Source: Zoogloeaceae bacterium
GTDB taxonomy: Bacteria; Pseudomonadota; Gammaproteobacteria; Burkholderiales; Rhodocyclaceae
NCBI GenBank assembly: GCA_031274855.1
Contig: JAISPO010000128.1
Location: 1-9,295 of the forward strand
Reading direction: 5' to 3'
DNA: 9,295 nucleotides
Both the position numbers and the translations under genes were made by a program. The stretch's first letter is position 1. Each line of letters opens with the position of its first letter. Of this stretch, positions 1 to 6,097 are shown one piece after another. The notes under the pieces are model-generated. The model worked only from the letters and a program-made list of their open reading frames with translations. It was not told where the DNA came from and did no database searches.

Positions 1-207
1 AGCGCGACAATTGCGCTGGCAGTTTCCGGCATTGCCGGTCCCACGGGCGGCTCACCGGATAAGCCGGTAGGCACCGTATGTTTCGCGTGGTGCAAGCTCG
101 GCGAAGCGCCGGAAATCGAATCCCGCTGCTTCGCGGGCGACCGCGAAGCCGTCCGCCAACAAGCCGTGCTTTACGCCCTGAACGGCCTGCTGGCGCGGCT
201 GGAATAG
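1..207 (+). CDS. pncC: PncC/CinA C-terminal domain amidase (3' part only)
   Basis: The frame is open from the first base and ends at TAG 205-207, giving the last 68 residues of a protein that begins outside the window. It contains the stretch VSGIAGPTGGSPDKPVGTV, which is the signature glycine-rich segment of the CinA C-terminal / PncC family. It then runs through a conserved C-terminal helix with REAVRQQAV to the end. The family hydrolyses nicotinamide mononucleotide to nicotinate mononucleotide and ammonia in the cytosolic pyridine nucleotide cycle. pncC directly before recA is a known arrangement (as in Escherichia coli), which supports the call. Whether this is a stand-alone PncC or the end of a full-length CinA cannot be decided from the fragment. 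Confidence 0.88.
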   Translation, partial: SATIALAVSGIAGPTGGSPDKPVGTVCFAWCKLGEAPEIESRCFAGDREAVRQQAVLYALNGLLARLE

Positions 208-222
208 GCGGCGCAAAAGCTG

Positions 223-231
223 TGCCATAAT
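223..231 (+). promoter_or_regulatory. Candidate extended -10 promoter for recA
   Basis: TGC followed by CATAAT reads as an extended -10 element (TGn plus a hexamer with 5 of 6 matches to TATAAT), 24 nt before the recA start codon. No good -35 hexamer lies at the usual distance, which extended -10 promoters tolerate. No complete LexA box of the CTGT-N8-ACAG type is visible in the 48-nt gap. Only a half-site CTGT (220-223) overlaps the promoter. Confidence 0.45.
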
Positions 232-242
232 CCATTCAACCT

Positions 243-247
243 AGGAG
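243..247 (+). promoter_or_regulatory. recA ribosome binding site
   Basis: AGGAG lies 8 nt before the ATG at 256. It is a strong Shine-Dalgarno sequence and fixes the recA start. Confidence 0.8.
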
Positions 248-255
248 AAACACTC

Positions 256-1272
256 ATGGACGAAAACAAAGGCAAGGCGCTGCAAGCGGCGCTGGCACAG
301 ATCGAAAAACAGTTCGGCAAAGGCTCCATCATGAAGATGGGCGAGGGCCAGATCGAGAACGATTTGCAGGTGGTCTCGACCGGCTCACTCGGCCTCGATA
401 TCGCGCTGGGCGTCGGCGGCCTGCCGCGCGGCCGCGTGGTGGAAGTTTATGGCCCCGAAGCCTCCGGCAAAACGACTCTGTGTTTGCAAGTGGTCGCCGA
501 AGTGCAGAAGCTCGGCGGCACTGCCGCTTACATCGACGCGGAAAACGCGCTCGATCCGGTCTATGCCGGCAAGCTCGGCGTCGATGTGCCCAATCTGCTG
601 ATTTCCCAGCCGGATACCGGCGAACAGGGGCTGGAAATCGCCGACATGCTGGTGCGTTCGGGCGGCATCGACTTGATTGTCATTGATTCGGTCGCCGCGC
701 TGGTGCCACGGGCGGAAATCGAAGGCGAGATGGGCGACCAGTTGCCCGGCCTGCAAGCGCGGCTCATGTCGCAGGCGCTGCGCAAGCTGACCGCCAACAT
801 CAAGCGCACCAATACGCTGGTCGTTTTCATTAACCAGATTCGCATGAAAATCGGCGTCATGTTCGGCAATCCTGAAACGACTACCGGCGGCAATGCGCTC
901 AAGTTCTACGCTTCGGTGCGCATGGATATCCGCCGTACCGGCGGCATCAAGAAGGGCGACGAAGTGATCGGCAACGAGACCCGCGTCAAAGTGGTGAAAA
1001 ACAAGGTCGCGCCACCGTTCAGGGAAGCCAACTTCGACATTCTTTATGGCGAGGGAATTTCCCGCGAAGGGGAGATCATCGAGCTTGGCGTCGCGCAGAA
1101 AATCGTCGACAAGTCCGGCGCTTGGTATGCTTACAACGGCGAGAAAATCGGTCAGGGCAAGGACAACGCCCGCGAATATCTCAGGGAGCATCCCGAGGTT
1201 GCGGTCGAGATCGAAAACAAGGTACGCGCCGCGCTGGGCATCATTGCCATCGGCACGCCCGCCGCCGCGTGA
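256..1272 (+). CDS. recA: RecA recombinase
   Basis: This is the ATP-dependent DNA strand-exchange protein of homologous recombination, also co-protease for LexA in the SOS response. It is 338 aa and aligns along its length with E. coli RecA. The N-terminal polymerisation helix is followed by Walker A GPEASGKT (66-73), catalytic Glu96, Walker B LIVID (140-144), the L1 region around 157-165 (GEMGDQLPG) and the L2 loop FGNPETTTGGNA (203-214). The C-terminal domain begins at about 270. Two oddities: the residue after Glu96 is Asn97, where RecA proteins I know have His (IDAEHALDP), and the C-terminus ends in a neutral Ala-rich tail (AIGTPAAA) instead of the acidic tail of E. coli RecA. The gene lies between pncC and recX. 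The stop overlaps the recX GTG, so the two are co-transcribed and probably translationally coupled. Confidence 0.98.
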   Translation: MDENKGKALQAALAQIEKQFGKGSIMKMGEGQIENDLQVVSTGSLGLDIALGVGGLPRGRVVEVYGPEASGKTTLCLQVVAEVQKLGGTAAYIDAENALDPVYAGKLGVDVPNLLISQPDTGEQGLEIADMLVRSGGIDLIVIDSVAALVPRAEIEGEMGDQLPGLQARLMSQALRKLTANIKRTNTLVVFINQIRMKIGVMFGNPETTTGGNALKFYASVRMDIRRTGGIKKGDEVIGNETRVKVVKNKVAPPFREANFDILYGEGISREGEIIELGVAQKIVDKSGAWYAYNGEKIGQGKDNAREYLREHPEVAVEIENKVRAALGIIAIGTPAAA

Positions 1273-1706
1273 ATGAACTGAGGCAACGGGCGCTGCAACT
1301 TCTGACGCGGCGGGAACACAGCCGCGCCGAGTTGGAGCGCAAATTGAACGCCCACGGAACAGCGGAAGAAATCGCCAACGTGTTGAGCCAACTTGAATCA
1401 GAAGGGCTGCTCTCGGATGTCCGCGCCGCCGGCGCCTATGTGCGCGCCCATGCCGGACGCTTCGGCGCTGGCCGCCTGCGTCAGGATTTGCGTCAGCGCG
1501 GGCTGGCTTCGGAATTGGTTGAGGACAATCTCGCCGAGTTGGGCGATGAACTGGAACGCGCCCGCGCCGTCTGGGCCAAAAAGTTTTCCACCGCGCCGGC
1601 CGATGCGCGTGACTGGGCAAAACAAGCGCGTTTTCTGCAAGGGCGCGGCTTTGCCGTCGACATCATTCGCAAGCTGTTGAAAAACCCGCAGGACGAGCAA
1701 ACATGA
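1269..1706 (+). CDS. recX: Regulatory protein RecX
   Basis: RecX binds RecA filaments and caps or destabilises them. The product is 145 aa, somewhat shorter than the 166 aa of E. coli. It is built of the family's charged three-helix repeats, for example LLTRREHSRAELERKL near the N-terminus, then LESEGLLSD and the RFGAGRLRQDLRQRG segment, and it ends with a third repeat containing FLQGRGFAVDIIRKLL. I chose the GTG at 1269 because the protein starts there as NELRQRALQLLTRREHS, in register with the family, and because it overlaps the recA stop as GTGA. No Shine-Dalgarno precedes it, so translation is likely coupled to recA. The frame stays open upstream inside recA, but that part does not resemble RecX. 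The 3' end overlaps lptB by ATGA. Confidence 0.93.
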   Translation: MNELRQRALQLLTRREHSRAELERKLNAHGTAEEIANVLSQLESEGLLSDVRAAGAYVRAHAGRFGAGRLRQDLRQRGLASELVEDNLAELGDELERARAVWAKKFSTAPADARDWAKQARFLQGRGFAVDIIRKLLKNPQDEQT

Positions 1707-2446
1707 GCACACTAACCGCCGTTAACCTGCGCAAAAAATACAAGTCGCATACCGTCGTTAAAGATGTTTCTTTCGACGTGCAGGGCGGCGAAGTGGTCGG
1801 CCTGCTCGGCCCGAACGGCGCGGGCAAGACGACTTGCTTCTACATGATCGTCGGCCTGGTCGCCGCGGACGGCGGCGAGATACGTCTGCAAAACGGCGAT
1901 GGCGAGGCTGGCGTCAACATCACGCATATGCCGATCCACAAGCGGGCGCGGCTGGGGGTGTCCTACTTGCCGCAAGAGAATTCAGTGTTCCGCAAACTGA
2001 CGGTCGCCGAGAATGTCCGCGCCGTGCTGGAATTGCGCGACGATCTCGACGACGACGCCATTGACGAGCGGCTCGAAGACCTGCTGAAAGATTTGCACAT
2101 CGGCCACCTGCGCGACAACAAGGCCATTTCGCTTTCCGGCGGGGAGCGGCGGCGCGTCGAAATCGCCCGTGCGCTGGCCACTGACCCGCGCTTCATTCTT
2201 CTCGACGAACCATTTGCCGGTGTTGATCCGATTGCCGTCATCGACATCCAGAAAATCATCCGCTTCCTCAAGGAACGCGGTATCGGGGTGCTGATTACCG
2301 ATCACAATGTCCGCGAAACACTGGGAATTTGCGACCGCGCGACGATTATCAATGTCGGCGAAGTGCTGGCGGCTGGACATCCTGCCGAGATTGTCGATAA
2401 TGAAAGCGTGCGGAAAGTTTATCTGGGCGAGCATTTCCGCATGTAG
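1703..2446 (+). CDS. lptB: LPS export ABC transporter ATPase LptB
   Basis: LptB is the cytoplasmic ATPase that, with LptF/LptG and LptC, extracts lipopolysaccharide from the inner membrane and drives it along the Lpt bridge to the outer membrane. The 247 aa contain every ABC ATPase motif: Walker A GPNGAGKT (36-43), Q-loop Gln91 in YLPQENSVFRKL, signature LSGGE (144-148), Walker B ILLDEP (165-170) and switch His201 in LITDHNVRE. The LptB-typical segments FAGVDPIAV and HNVRETL separate it from other ABC ATPases. The start overlaps the recX stop (ATGA). In most proteobacteria lptC and lptA precede lptB, but here recX takes that place and there is no room for them. rpoN follows after 15 nt, as is usual. 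Confidence 0.97.
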   Translation: MSTLTAVNLRKKYKSHTVVKDVSFDVQGGEVVGLLGPNGAGKTTCFYMIVGLVAADGGEIRLQNGDGEAGVNITHMPIHKRARLGVSYLPQENSVFRKLTVAENVRAVLELRDDLDDDAIDERLEDLLKDLHIGHLRDNKAISLSGGERRRVEIARALATDPRFILLDEPFAGVDPIAVIDIQKIIRFLKERGIGVLITDHNVRETLGICDRATIINVGEVLAAGHPAEIVDNESVRKVYLGEHFRM

Positions 2447-2461
2447 CGCGGTAACGCTTTT

Positions 2462-3889
2462 ATGAAACAGACTCTCCAGATCGAGATTTCCCAGCATCTT
2501 GCGCTGTCGCCGCAACTGCAACAGTCCATCCGCTTGTTGCAGTTGTCGACGCTGGAACTCAATCAGGAAATCGAGCAGGCCCTGCAGGACAATCCGCTGC
2601 TTGAGCGCGACGAGCTTGCCGGAATGCCGGAAGATGCGCCGGACAGCGCCGCCACGGATGAAGCGCAAGATCACGCCAACGAAGCCGATGAAGGCAGCGA
2701 TCCTGAATGGGGAAGCGATATCCTGTTCGGGCAGCATGGCTCACGCGATTCCGACGACGATACCGATGCCGGTGAGCTTCAGGCGGCTGCCACCGGCCTG
2801 CGCGAGCATCTGGGCAGCCAGCTGGCGCTGACCCAGCTTGGCGAACGCGAGCGCAGCGTTGTCGCCTTTTTGATTGAGGCGCTTGATAGCGATGGTTATC
2901 TGGCGCAGAGCCTCGCCGAACTGGTCGAGACCCTTGCCGGTAATGCCGAGGTCGACCGCGAAGAGCTGCTCGAAGAATTGAACATTGGCCTGCGCCACTT
3001 GCAGCAATTCGATCCATCCGGCATCGGCGCGCGCACGCCTCAGGAATGCCTCGACTTGCAGTTGCGGAGTATGCCTGACTCGGCCACGCGCGATCTGGCG
3101 CGCCGCGTGATACGCGATCATCTCGACCAGCTTGCCGCCCACGATTACGCCAAAATCGGGGAGGCGCTCGCTTGTTCGGACGATGAATTGCGCGATGCCC
3201 AAACGCTGATCAAATCGCTCAACCCAAGGCCGGGCGCGCAATACGCGCCGCTGGATACGCGCTATGTGATTCCCGATGTGATTGTCCGCAAGCAGCATGG
3301 CCGCTGGCAGGCCAGCCTGAACGACGAAGCCATGCCGCATCTGCATATCCATCGCCTTTACGCCAATATCCTGCAAAGCCAGCGCAGGCGCCGGAACGGT
3401 TCAGCGAGCGGTCTGACCGGCCAGTTGCAGGAGGCAAAGCGGCTGATCAAGAACGTCCAGCAGCGCTTCGATACCATCCAGCGCGTGGCCCAAGCCATTG
3501 TCGACCGCCAACGCGCTTTCTTCGACCACGGCGAGCTGGCAATGCGGCCCTTGCTGCTGCGCGAAATCGCCGACATCGTGGGCATGCACGAATCGACCAT
3601 CTCGCGGGTGACGACCCAGAAATATCTGGCCAGCCCGCGCGGCATTTTCGAACTCAAATATTTTTTCGGCAGTCACGTCGCCACCGATACCGGCGGGGCT
3701 GCCTCCTCAACCGCAATCCGCGCGCTGATCAAGCAGCTCGTCGGCGCTGAAGACGGCCACAAGCCGCTCTCCGACGCCAAGATTGCGGAAATTCTCGGCG
3801 CTCAGGGCATCATGGTTGCGCGACGGACCGTCGCCAAGTACCGCGAAGCCCTGAACATCGCGCCGGTTAATCTCAGAAAAGCACTCTAA
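2462..3889 (+). CDS. rpoN: RNA polymerase sigma-54 factor RpoN
   Basis: Sigma-54 directs RNA polymerase to -24/-12 promoters and needs AAA+ enhancer-binding activators. The product is 475 aa with all regions. Region I (1-48) is Gln/Leu-rich, with LALSPQLQQSIRLLQLSTLEL near the start. Region II is acidic and variable (about 49-105). The core-binding domain follows (about 108-300). A helix-turn-helix lies at 366-389 (LREIADIVGMHESTISRVTT) and the invariant RpoN box ARRTVAKYRE at 453-462. The ATG is certain because region I is complete, yet no Shine-Dalgarno is visible in the 15-nt gap from lptB; translation probably depends on coupling to lptB. A stretch QRRRRNGSAS (307-316) is an unusually basic linker before the DNA-binding part. 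The hpf and ptsN neighbours match the conserved rpoN cluster. Confidence 0.98.
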   Translation: MKQTLQIEISQHLALSPQLQQSIRLLQLSTLELNQEIEQALQDNPLLERDELAGMPEDAPDSAATDEAQDHANEADEGSDPEWGSDILFGQHGSRDSDDDTDAGELQAAATGLREHLGSQLALTQLGERERSVVAFLIEALDSDGYLAQSLAELVETLAGNAEVDREELLEELNIGLRHLQQFDPSGIGARTPQECLDLQLRSMPDSATRDLARRVIRDHLDQLAAHDYAKIGEALACSDDELRDAQTLIKSLNPRPGAQYAPLDTRYVIPDVIVRKQHGRWQASLNDEAMPHLHIHRLYANILQSQRRRRNGSASGLTGQLQEAKRLIKNVQQRFDTIQRVAQAIVDRQRAFFDHGELAMRPLLLREIADIVGMHESTISRVTTQKYLASPRGIFELKYFFGSHVATDTGGAASSTAIRALIKQLVGAEDGHKPLSDAKIAEILGAQGIMVARRTVAKYREALNIAPVNLRKAL

Positions 3890-3893
3890 GGAG
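3888..3893 (+). promoter_or_regulatory. hpf ribosome binding site overlapping the rpoN stop
   Basis: AAGGAG begins inside the rpoN TAA codon (3887-3889) and lies 6 nt before the hpf ATG at 3900. Terminating rpoN ribosomes would cover this site, which suggests coupled translation. Confidence 0.75.
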
Positions 3894-3899
3894 CTCACA

Positions 3900-4211
3900 A
3901 TGAACCTCAACATCACAGGTCACCAAATCGAAGTCACCCCCGCCCTGCGTGAATACGTCATGGGCAAGCTTGATCGGGTTATCCGCCATTTCGACCATGT
4001 GACCAGCATCCATGTGGTGCTTTCAGTGCAGAAGCTGAAACAGAAAGCGGAAATCACGCTGCATGTGAAAGGCAAGGACATCTACGCCGATGCCGACGAT
4101 GCCGACCTGTACGCCGCCATCGACGCCCTGACCGACAAGCTCAACCGTCAGGTCGTCAAGTACAAGGAAAAGGCCGGCGAGCACAGCCGCGACAAGCGTG
4201 CCGAGGGTTGA
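3900..4211 (+). CDS. hpf: Short-form ribosome hibernation promoting factor HPF
   Basis: HPF binds the decoding centre of the 30S subunit and helps form inactive 100S ribosome dimers in stationary phase or starvation. The 103 aa correspond to the short gamma/beta-proteobacterial form: one S30AE domain and no C-terminal dimerisation domain of the long form. Seen in the sequence: an N-terminal strand NLNITGHQIEVTPALREYV, a central segment with VKGKDIYADADDADLYAAID, and a basic C-terminal helix (LNRQVVKYKEKAGEHSRDKR). The gene sits 10 nt behind rpoN with a strong ribosome binding site, its normal place in the rpoN cluster. It is called hpf by position and length; the paralogous name raiA/yfiA would be the alternative. 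Confidence 0.95.
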   Translation: MNLNITGHQIEVTPALREYVMGKLDRVIRHFDHVTSIHVVLSVQKLKQKAEITLHVKGKDIYADADDADLYAAIDALTDKLNRQVVKYKEKAGEHSRDKRAEG

Positions 4212-4228
4212 TGATCCGTTGTTTCCTC

Positions 4229-4290
4229 CGGTCGCGGGAAGGGTATACTTTGCCGCTACACCCCAATAGCCAGTGGCCTTTCCCCGACCG
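4229..4290. repeat. Imperfect 14-bp inverted repeat around a -10 element
   Basis: The arms are 4229-4242 (CGGTCGCGGGAAGG) and 4277-4290 (CCTTTCCCCGACCG). They match at 12 of 14 positions; one mismatch would be a G-U pair in RNA and the other is C against C. The 34-nt loop contains the TATACT hexamer. No T-run follows the second arm, so it is not an ordinary intrinsic terminator. It lies in the hpf-ptsN gap. Confidence 0.5.
4244..4249 (+). promoter_or_regulatory. Candidate -10 element (TATACT) of a ptsN promoter
   Basis: TATACT matches the sigma-70 -10 consensus at 5 of 6 positions and stands out in a GC-rich gap 62 nt before the ptsN ATG. The best -35 candidate is TTGTTT (4219-4224) with a 19-nt spacer, which is long. 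It could give ptsN-hprK their own transcript apart from rpoN-hpf. Confidence 0.4.
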
Positions 4291-4310
4291 CAGTCAATCG
4301 TAAATTTCCG

Positions 4311-4772
4311 ATGAACCAGATTGCCAAGCTGCTACCTGTCGAAAACATCGTGACCGGCCTTGATGCCAGCAGCAAGAAACGTGTGTTCGAACAGGCAGGC
4401 ATTCTTTTTGAAAACCGTCATGGACTTGCGCGCAGCCTTGTCTATGAGGCGCTGTTCGCGCGCGAGAAACTCGGTTCGACGGCTTTGGGGCAGGGCATCG
4501 CCATTCCGCATGGCCGTATCAAGGGGCTGAAGGAAGCGCGGGCGGCTTTCCTGCGCCTGACCGCGCCGGTGCAGTTCGACGCGCCGGACGGCAAGCCGGT
4601 CGGTTACGTCTTTGTCCTGCTGGTTCCTGAAGCAGCGACCGAACATCATCTGCAACTTTTGTCCGAACTGGCCCGGATGTTTTCCGACAAGGGATTCCGC
4701 GAGCGGCTCGCCACGGCTGCCGACGCGGCCAAGACCCACGCGCTGTTCGCCAACTGGTCATGCGCCAACTGA
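4311..4772 (+). CDS. ptsN: PTS-Ntr enzyme IIA (PtsN)
   Basis: EIIA-Ntr is the terminal phosphoryl acceptor of the nitrogen-related phosphotransferase chain (PtsP to NPr/HPr to PtsN). It regulates, rather than transports, and is linked to potassium and nitrogen/carbon control. The 153 aa show the EIIA fold with the phosphorylation site His67 in GQGIAIPHGRIKG and the second conserved His pair in EHHLQLLSELA (112-113). The N-terminus NQIAKLLPVENIV is the family start, so ATG 4311 is right although no Shine-Dalgarno is seen in front of it. It lies 99 nt after hpf and its last 13 nt overlap hprK, the usual betaproteobacterial partner whose product modifies HPr. Confidence 0.96.
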   Translation: MNQIAKLLPVENIVTGLDASSKKRVFEQAGILFENRHGLARSLVYEALFAREKLGSTALGQGIAIPHGRIKGLKEARAAFLRLTAPVQFDAPDGKPVGYVFVLLVPEAATEHHLQLLSELARMFSDKGFRERLATAADAAKTHALFANWSCAN

Positions 4773-5698
4773 TCGTCGCCCAGCTGTTCGAGCGCAATCG
4801 CGGCCCTCTCCAGCTTAACTGGATTTGCGGCACGCTTAATCGGGCGATCACCATCAGCCGCAGTGACATTTCTCCGGCAGATCTGGTCGGCCATCTCAAC
4901 CTGATCCACCCCGATCGCCTGCAAGTTCTCGGCTCGCCGGAAATTGCCTGGGCCGCCCAGCAGACGCCGGAAGCGGTGGCAAACCACATGCGCGAAGTCA
5001 TCGCCGCCAAACCGCCTGCTTTGATCGTGGCGGACGGTTGCGATATTCCTCCGGCGATTCAGGCTGTTTGCGAGTCTTCCGATACGCCGCTGTTCGCCAC
5101 CCCCCAGCAGTCGGCCGCAGTCATCGACTCCCTGCGGCTCTATGTTTCGCGGCAACTGGCGGAGACCATCACGCTGCACGGCGTCTTCATGGATGTGCTC
5201 GGCATGGGTGTGGTGATTACCGGGGACTCCGGCGCGGGCAAAAGCGAACTGGCGCTCGAACTCATCTCGCGCGGTCATGGTCTGGTGGCTGACGATGTCG
5301 TCGAGGTGTCGCGCGTCTCGCCCAATGTTCTCGAAGGCCGCTGCCCTGAATTGCTGCGCGATTTCATTGAAGTACGCGGCTTGGGTCTGCTCAACATTCG
5401 CGCCGTGTTTGGCGAAACCGCCTGCCGGCGCAAAATGAGCATCAAGCTGATCGTCCACCTGCAAAGACCGCAGGCTGGGCCGGAGACCTATCGGCTGCCG
5501 CTCGACGCGCAGACCGAGACGATACTCGGAGTGCCGATCCGCAAAGTAATTTTGCCGGTCGCCGCCGGACGCAACCTGGCGGTGCTGCTGGAGGCGGCGG
5601 TTCGTTCCACCATCCTGCAATTGCGGGGCGTGGACAGCATGCAGGAATTCCTCGACCGGCAGCAGCGGGCGCTGGAATCCGATGGCGGACTTGGCTAG
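4760..5698 (+). CDS. hprK: HPr kinase/phosphorylase
   Basis: This bifunctional enzyme phosphorylates HPr on its regulatory serine with ATP and removes the phosphate by phosphorolysis, controlling PTS signalling. The 312 aa contain the variable N-terminal domain (1-about 128), active-site His140 in LHGVFMDVLG, Walker A GDSGAGKS (155-162), the Asp pair 178-179 in LVADDVVE, and the HPrK signature FIEVRGLGLLNIRAVFG (202-218). It ends in the C-terminal helix with VDSMQEFLDRQQRAL. ATG 4760 gives the typical start RQLIVAQLFERNRGPLQLNW. It overlaps the end of ptsN by 13 nt in another frame and has no Shine-Dalgarno, so coupling is likely. In many betaproteobacteria rapZ follows hprK; here it does not. 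Confidence 0.96.
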   Translation: MRQLIVAQLFERNRGPLQLNWICGTLNRAITISRSDISPADLVGHLNLIHPDRLQVLGSPEIAWAAQQTPEAVANHMREVIAAKPPALIVADGCDIPPAIQAVCESSDTPLFATPQQSAAVIDSLRLYVSRQLAETITLHGVFMDVLGMGVVITGDSGAGKSELALELISRGHGLVADDVVEVSRVSPNVLEGRCPELLRDFIEVRGLGLLNIRAVFGETACRRKMSIKLIVHLQRPQAGPETYRLPLDAQTETILGVPIRKVILPVAAGRNLAVLLEAAVRSTILQLRGVDSMQEFLDRQQRALESDGGLG

Positions 5699-5753
5699 AT
5701 GGCTGAAACACTGTTGCAGTAAACGCTGCTTTTACATCAATCGCAGTTCAACC

Positions 5754-5760
5754 AAGGAGA
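5754..5760 (+). promoter_or_regulatory. psiF ribosome binding site
   Basis: AAGGAGA lies 7 nt before the ATG at 5768. It chooses this ATG over the in-frame TTG at 5762, which would be only 1 nt from the site. Confidence 0.8.
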
Positions 5761-5767
5761 TTTGGAT

Positions 5768-6070
5768 ATGAATCACAAGATTGCTCTGGTTGCCGCTTCC
5801 CTGTTCGTCCTGTTTGCCGCCCCTGCCGCCCTTGCCAGCGCGCAGCAGGAAAGAATGAAAGCCTGCAATGCCGAAGCCAAGGCCAAAAATCTCACCGGCC
5901 CCGATCGCAGAGTTTTCATGAAGGACTGCCTCTCGGCGAAGCGGACCGAAGCAGGCGTGGCCAAAACTGCGCAGCAGGAAAAGATGAAAACTTGCAACGC
6001 CGAAGCCAAAGCCAAAAATCTCACCGGCTCCGAGCGCAAGAAGTTTATGAGCGAGTGCCTGCGCGGCTGA
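5768..6070 (+). CDS. psiF: PsiF-family exported repeat protein
   Basis: This is a 100-aa secreted protein. Residues 1-25 are a signal peptide: a basic start (MNHK), a hydrophobic core ALVAASLFVLFAAPAAL and an A-S-A cleavage motif before Gln26. The mature part consists of two copies of the PsiF repeat at 25-56 and 68-99, both of the form QQE-basic-MK-x-C-NAEAKAKNLTG followed by a second Cys in FM-x-x-CL. The copies share 23 of 32 residues, and each has one Cys pair that could form a disulphide in the periplasm. The family is named after the phosphate-starvation-inducible PsiF of E. coli (106 aa, same two-repeat layout); its molecular role is unknown to me. It lies 69 nt after hprK with its own strong ribosome binding site. 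I see no clear Pho box or promoter in the gap. Confidence 0.9.
   Translation: MNHKIALVAASLFVLFAAPAALASAQQERMKACNAEAKAKNLTGPDRRVFMKDCLSAKRTEAGVAKTAQQEKMKTCNAEAKAKNLTGSERKKFMSECLRG
5840..6064 (+). repeat. Intragenic duplication in psiF
   Basis: Two 96-nt units (5840-5935 and 5969-6064), offset by 129 nt, are identical at 75 of 96 bases by hand count. They encode the two PsiF repeats. The differences are a mixture of synonymous and conservative changes, consistent with an old duplication under selection. Two repeats are normal for the family. Confidence 0.85.
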
Positions 6071-6078
6071 CGCCGCGC
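6061..6078. terminator. GC hairpin spanning the psiF stop, in the convergent gap
   Basis: GCGCGGC (6061-6067) and GCCGCGC (6072-6078) form a perfect 7-bp stem with the 4-nt loop TGAC, which contains the psiF stop codon. It sits between psiF and the convergent FHA/cyclase gene (gap 6071-6097). There is no T-run on either side, so it is at best a rho-assisted or bidirectional transcript-end structure. A further SalI-type palindrome GTCGAC occurs twice (6086-6091, 6104-6109) and could form a second stem. Confidence 0.4.
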
Positions 6079-6097
6079 CCAGCTGGTCGACTGATAT

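Noticed and set aside
385..1620. A 411-aa minus-strand open frame opposite recA and recX
   Set aside because: It lies antisense to two certain genes, has a composition typical of high-GC shadow frames and shows no family motif.
4646..5620. A 324-aa minus-strand open frame opposite ptsN and hprK
   Set aside because: It is antisense to well-identified genes and has no recognisable domain.
5700..5718. Sigma-54 -24/-12 promoter before psiF (TGGCTG ... TTGCA)
   Set aside because: The GG and GC elements are 13 nt apart instead of the required 10, so it does not fit.
5762..5767. TTG at 5762 as psiF start
   Set aside because: It is only 1 nt from the Shine-Dalgarno. The ATG at 5768 has the right spacing and gives a normal signal peptide.
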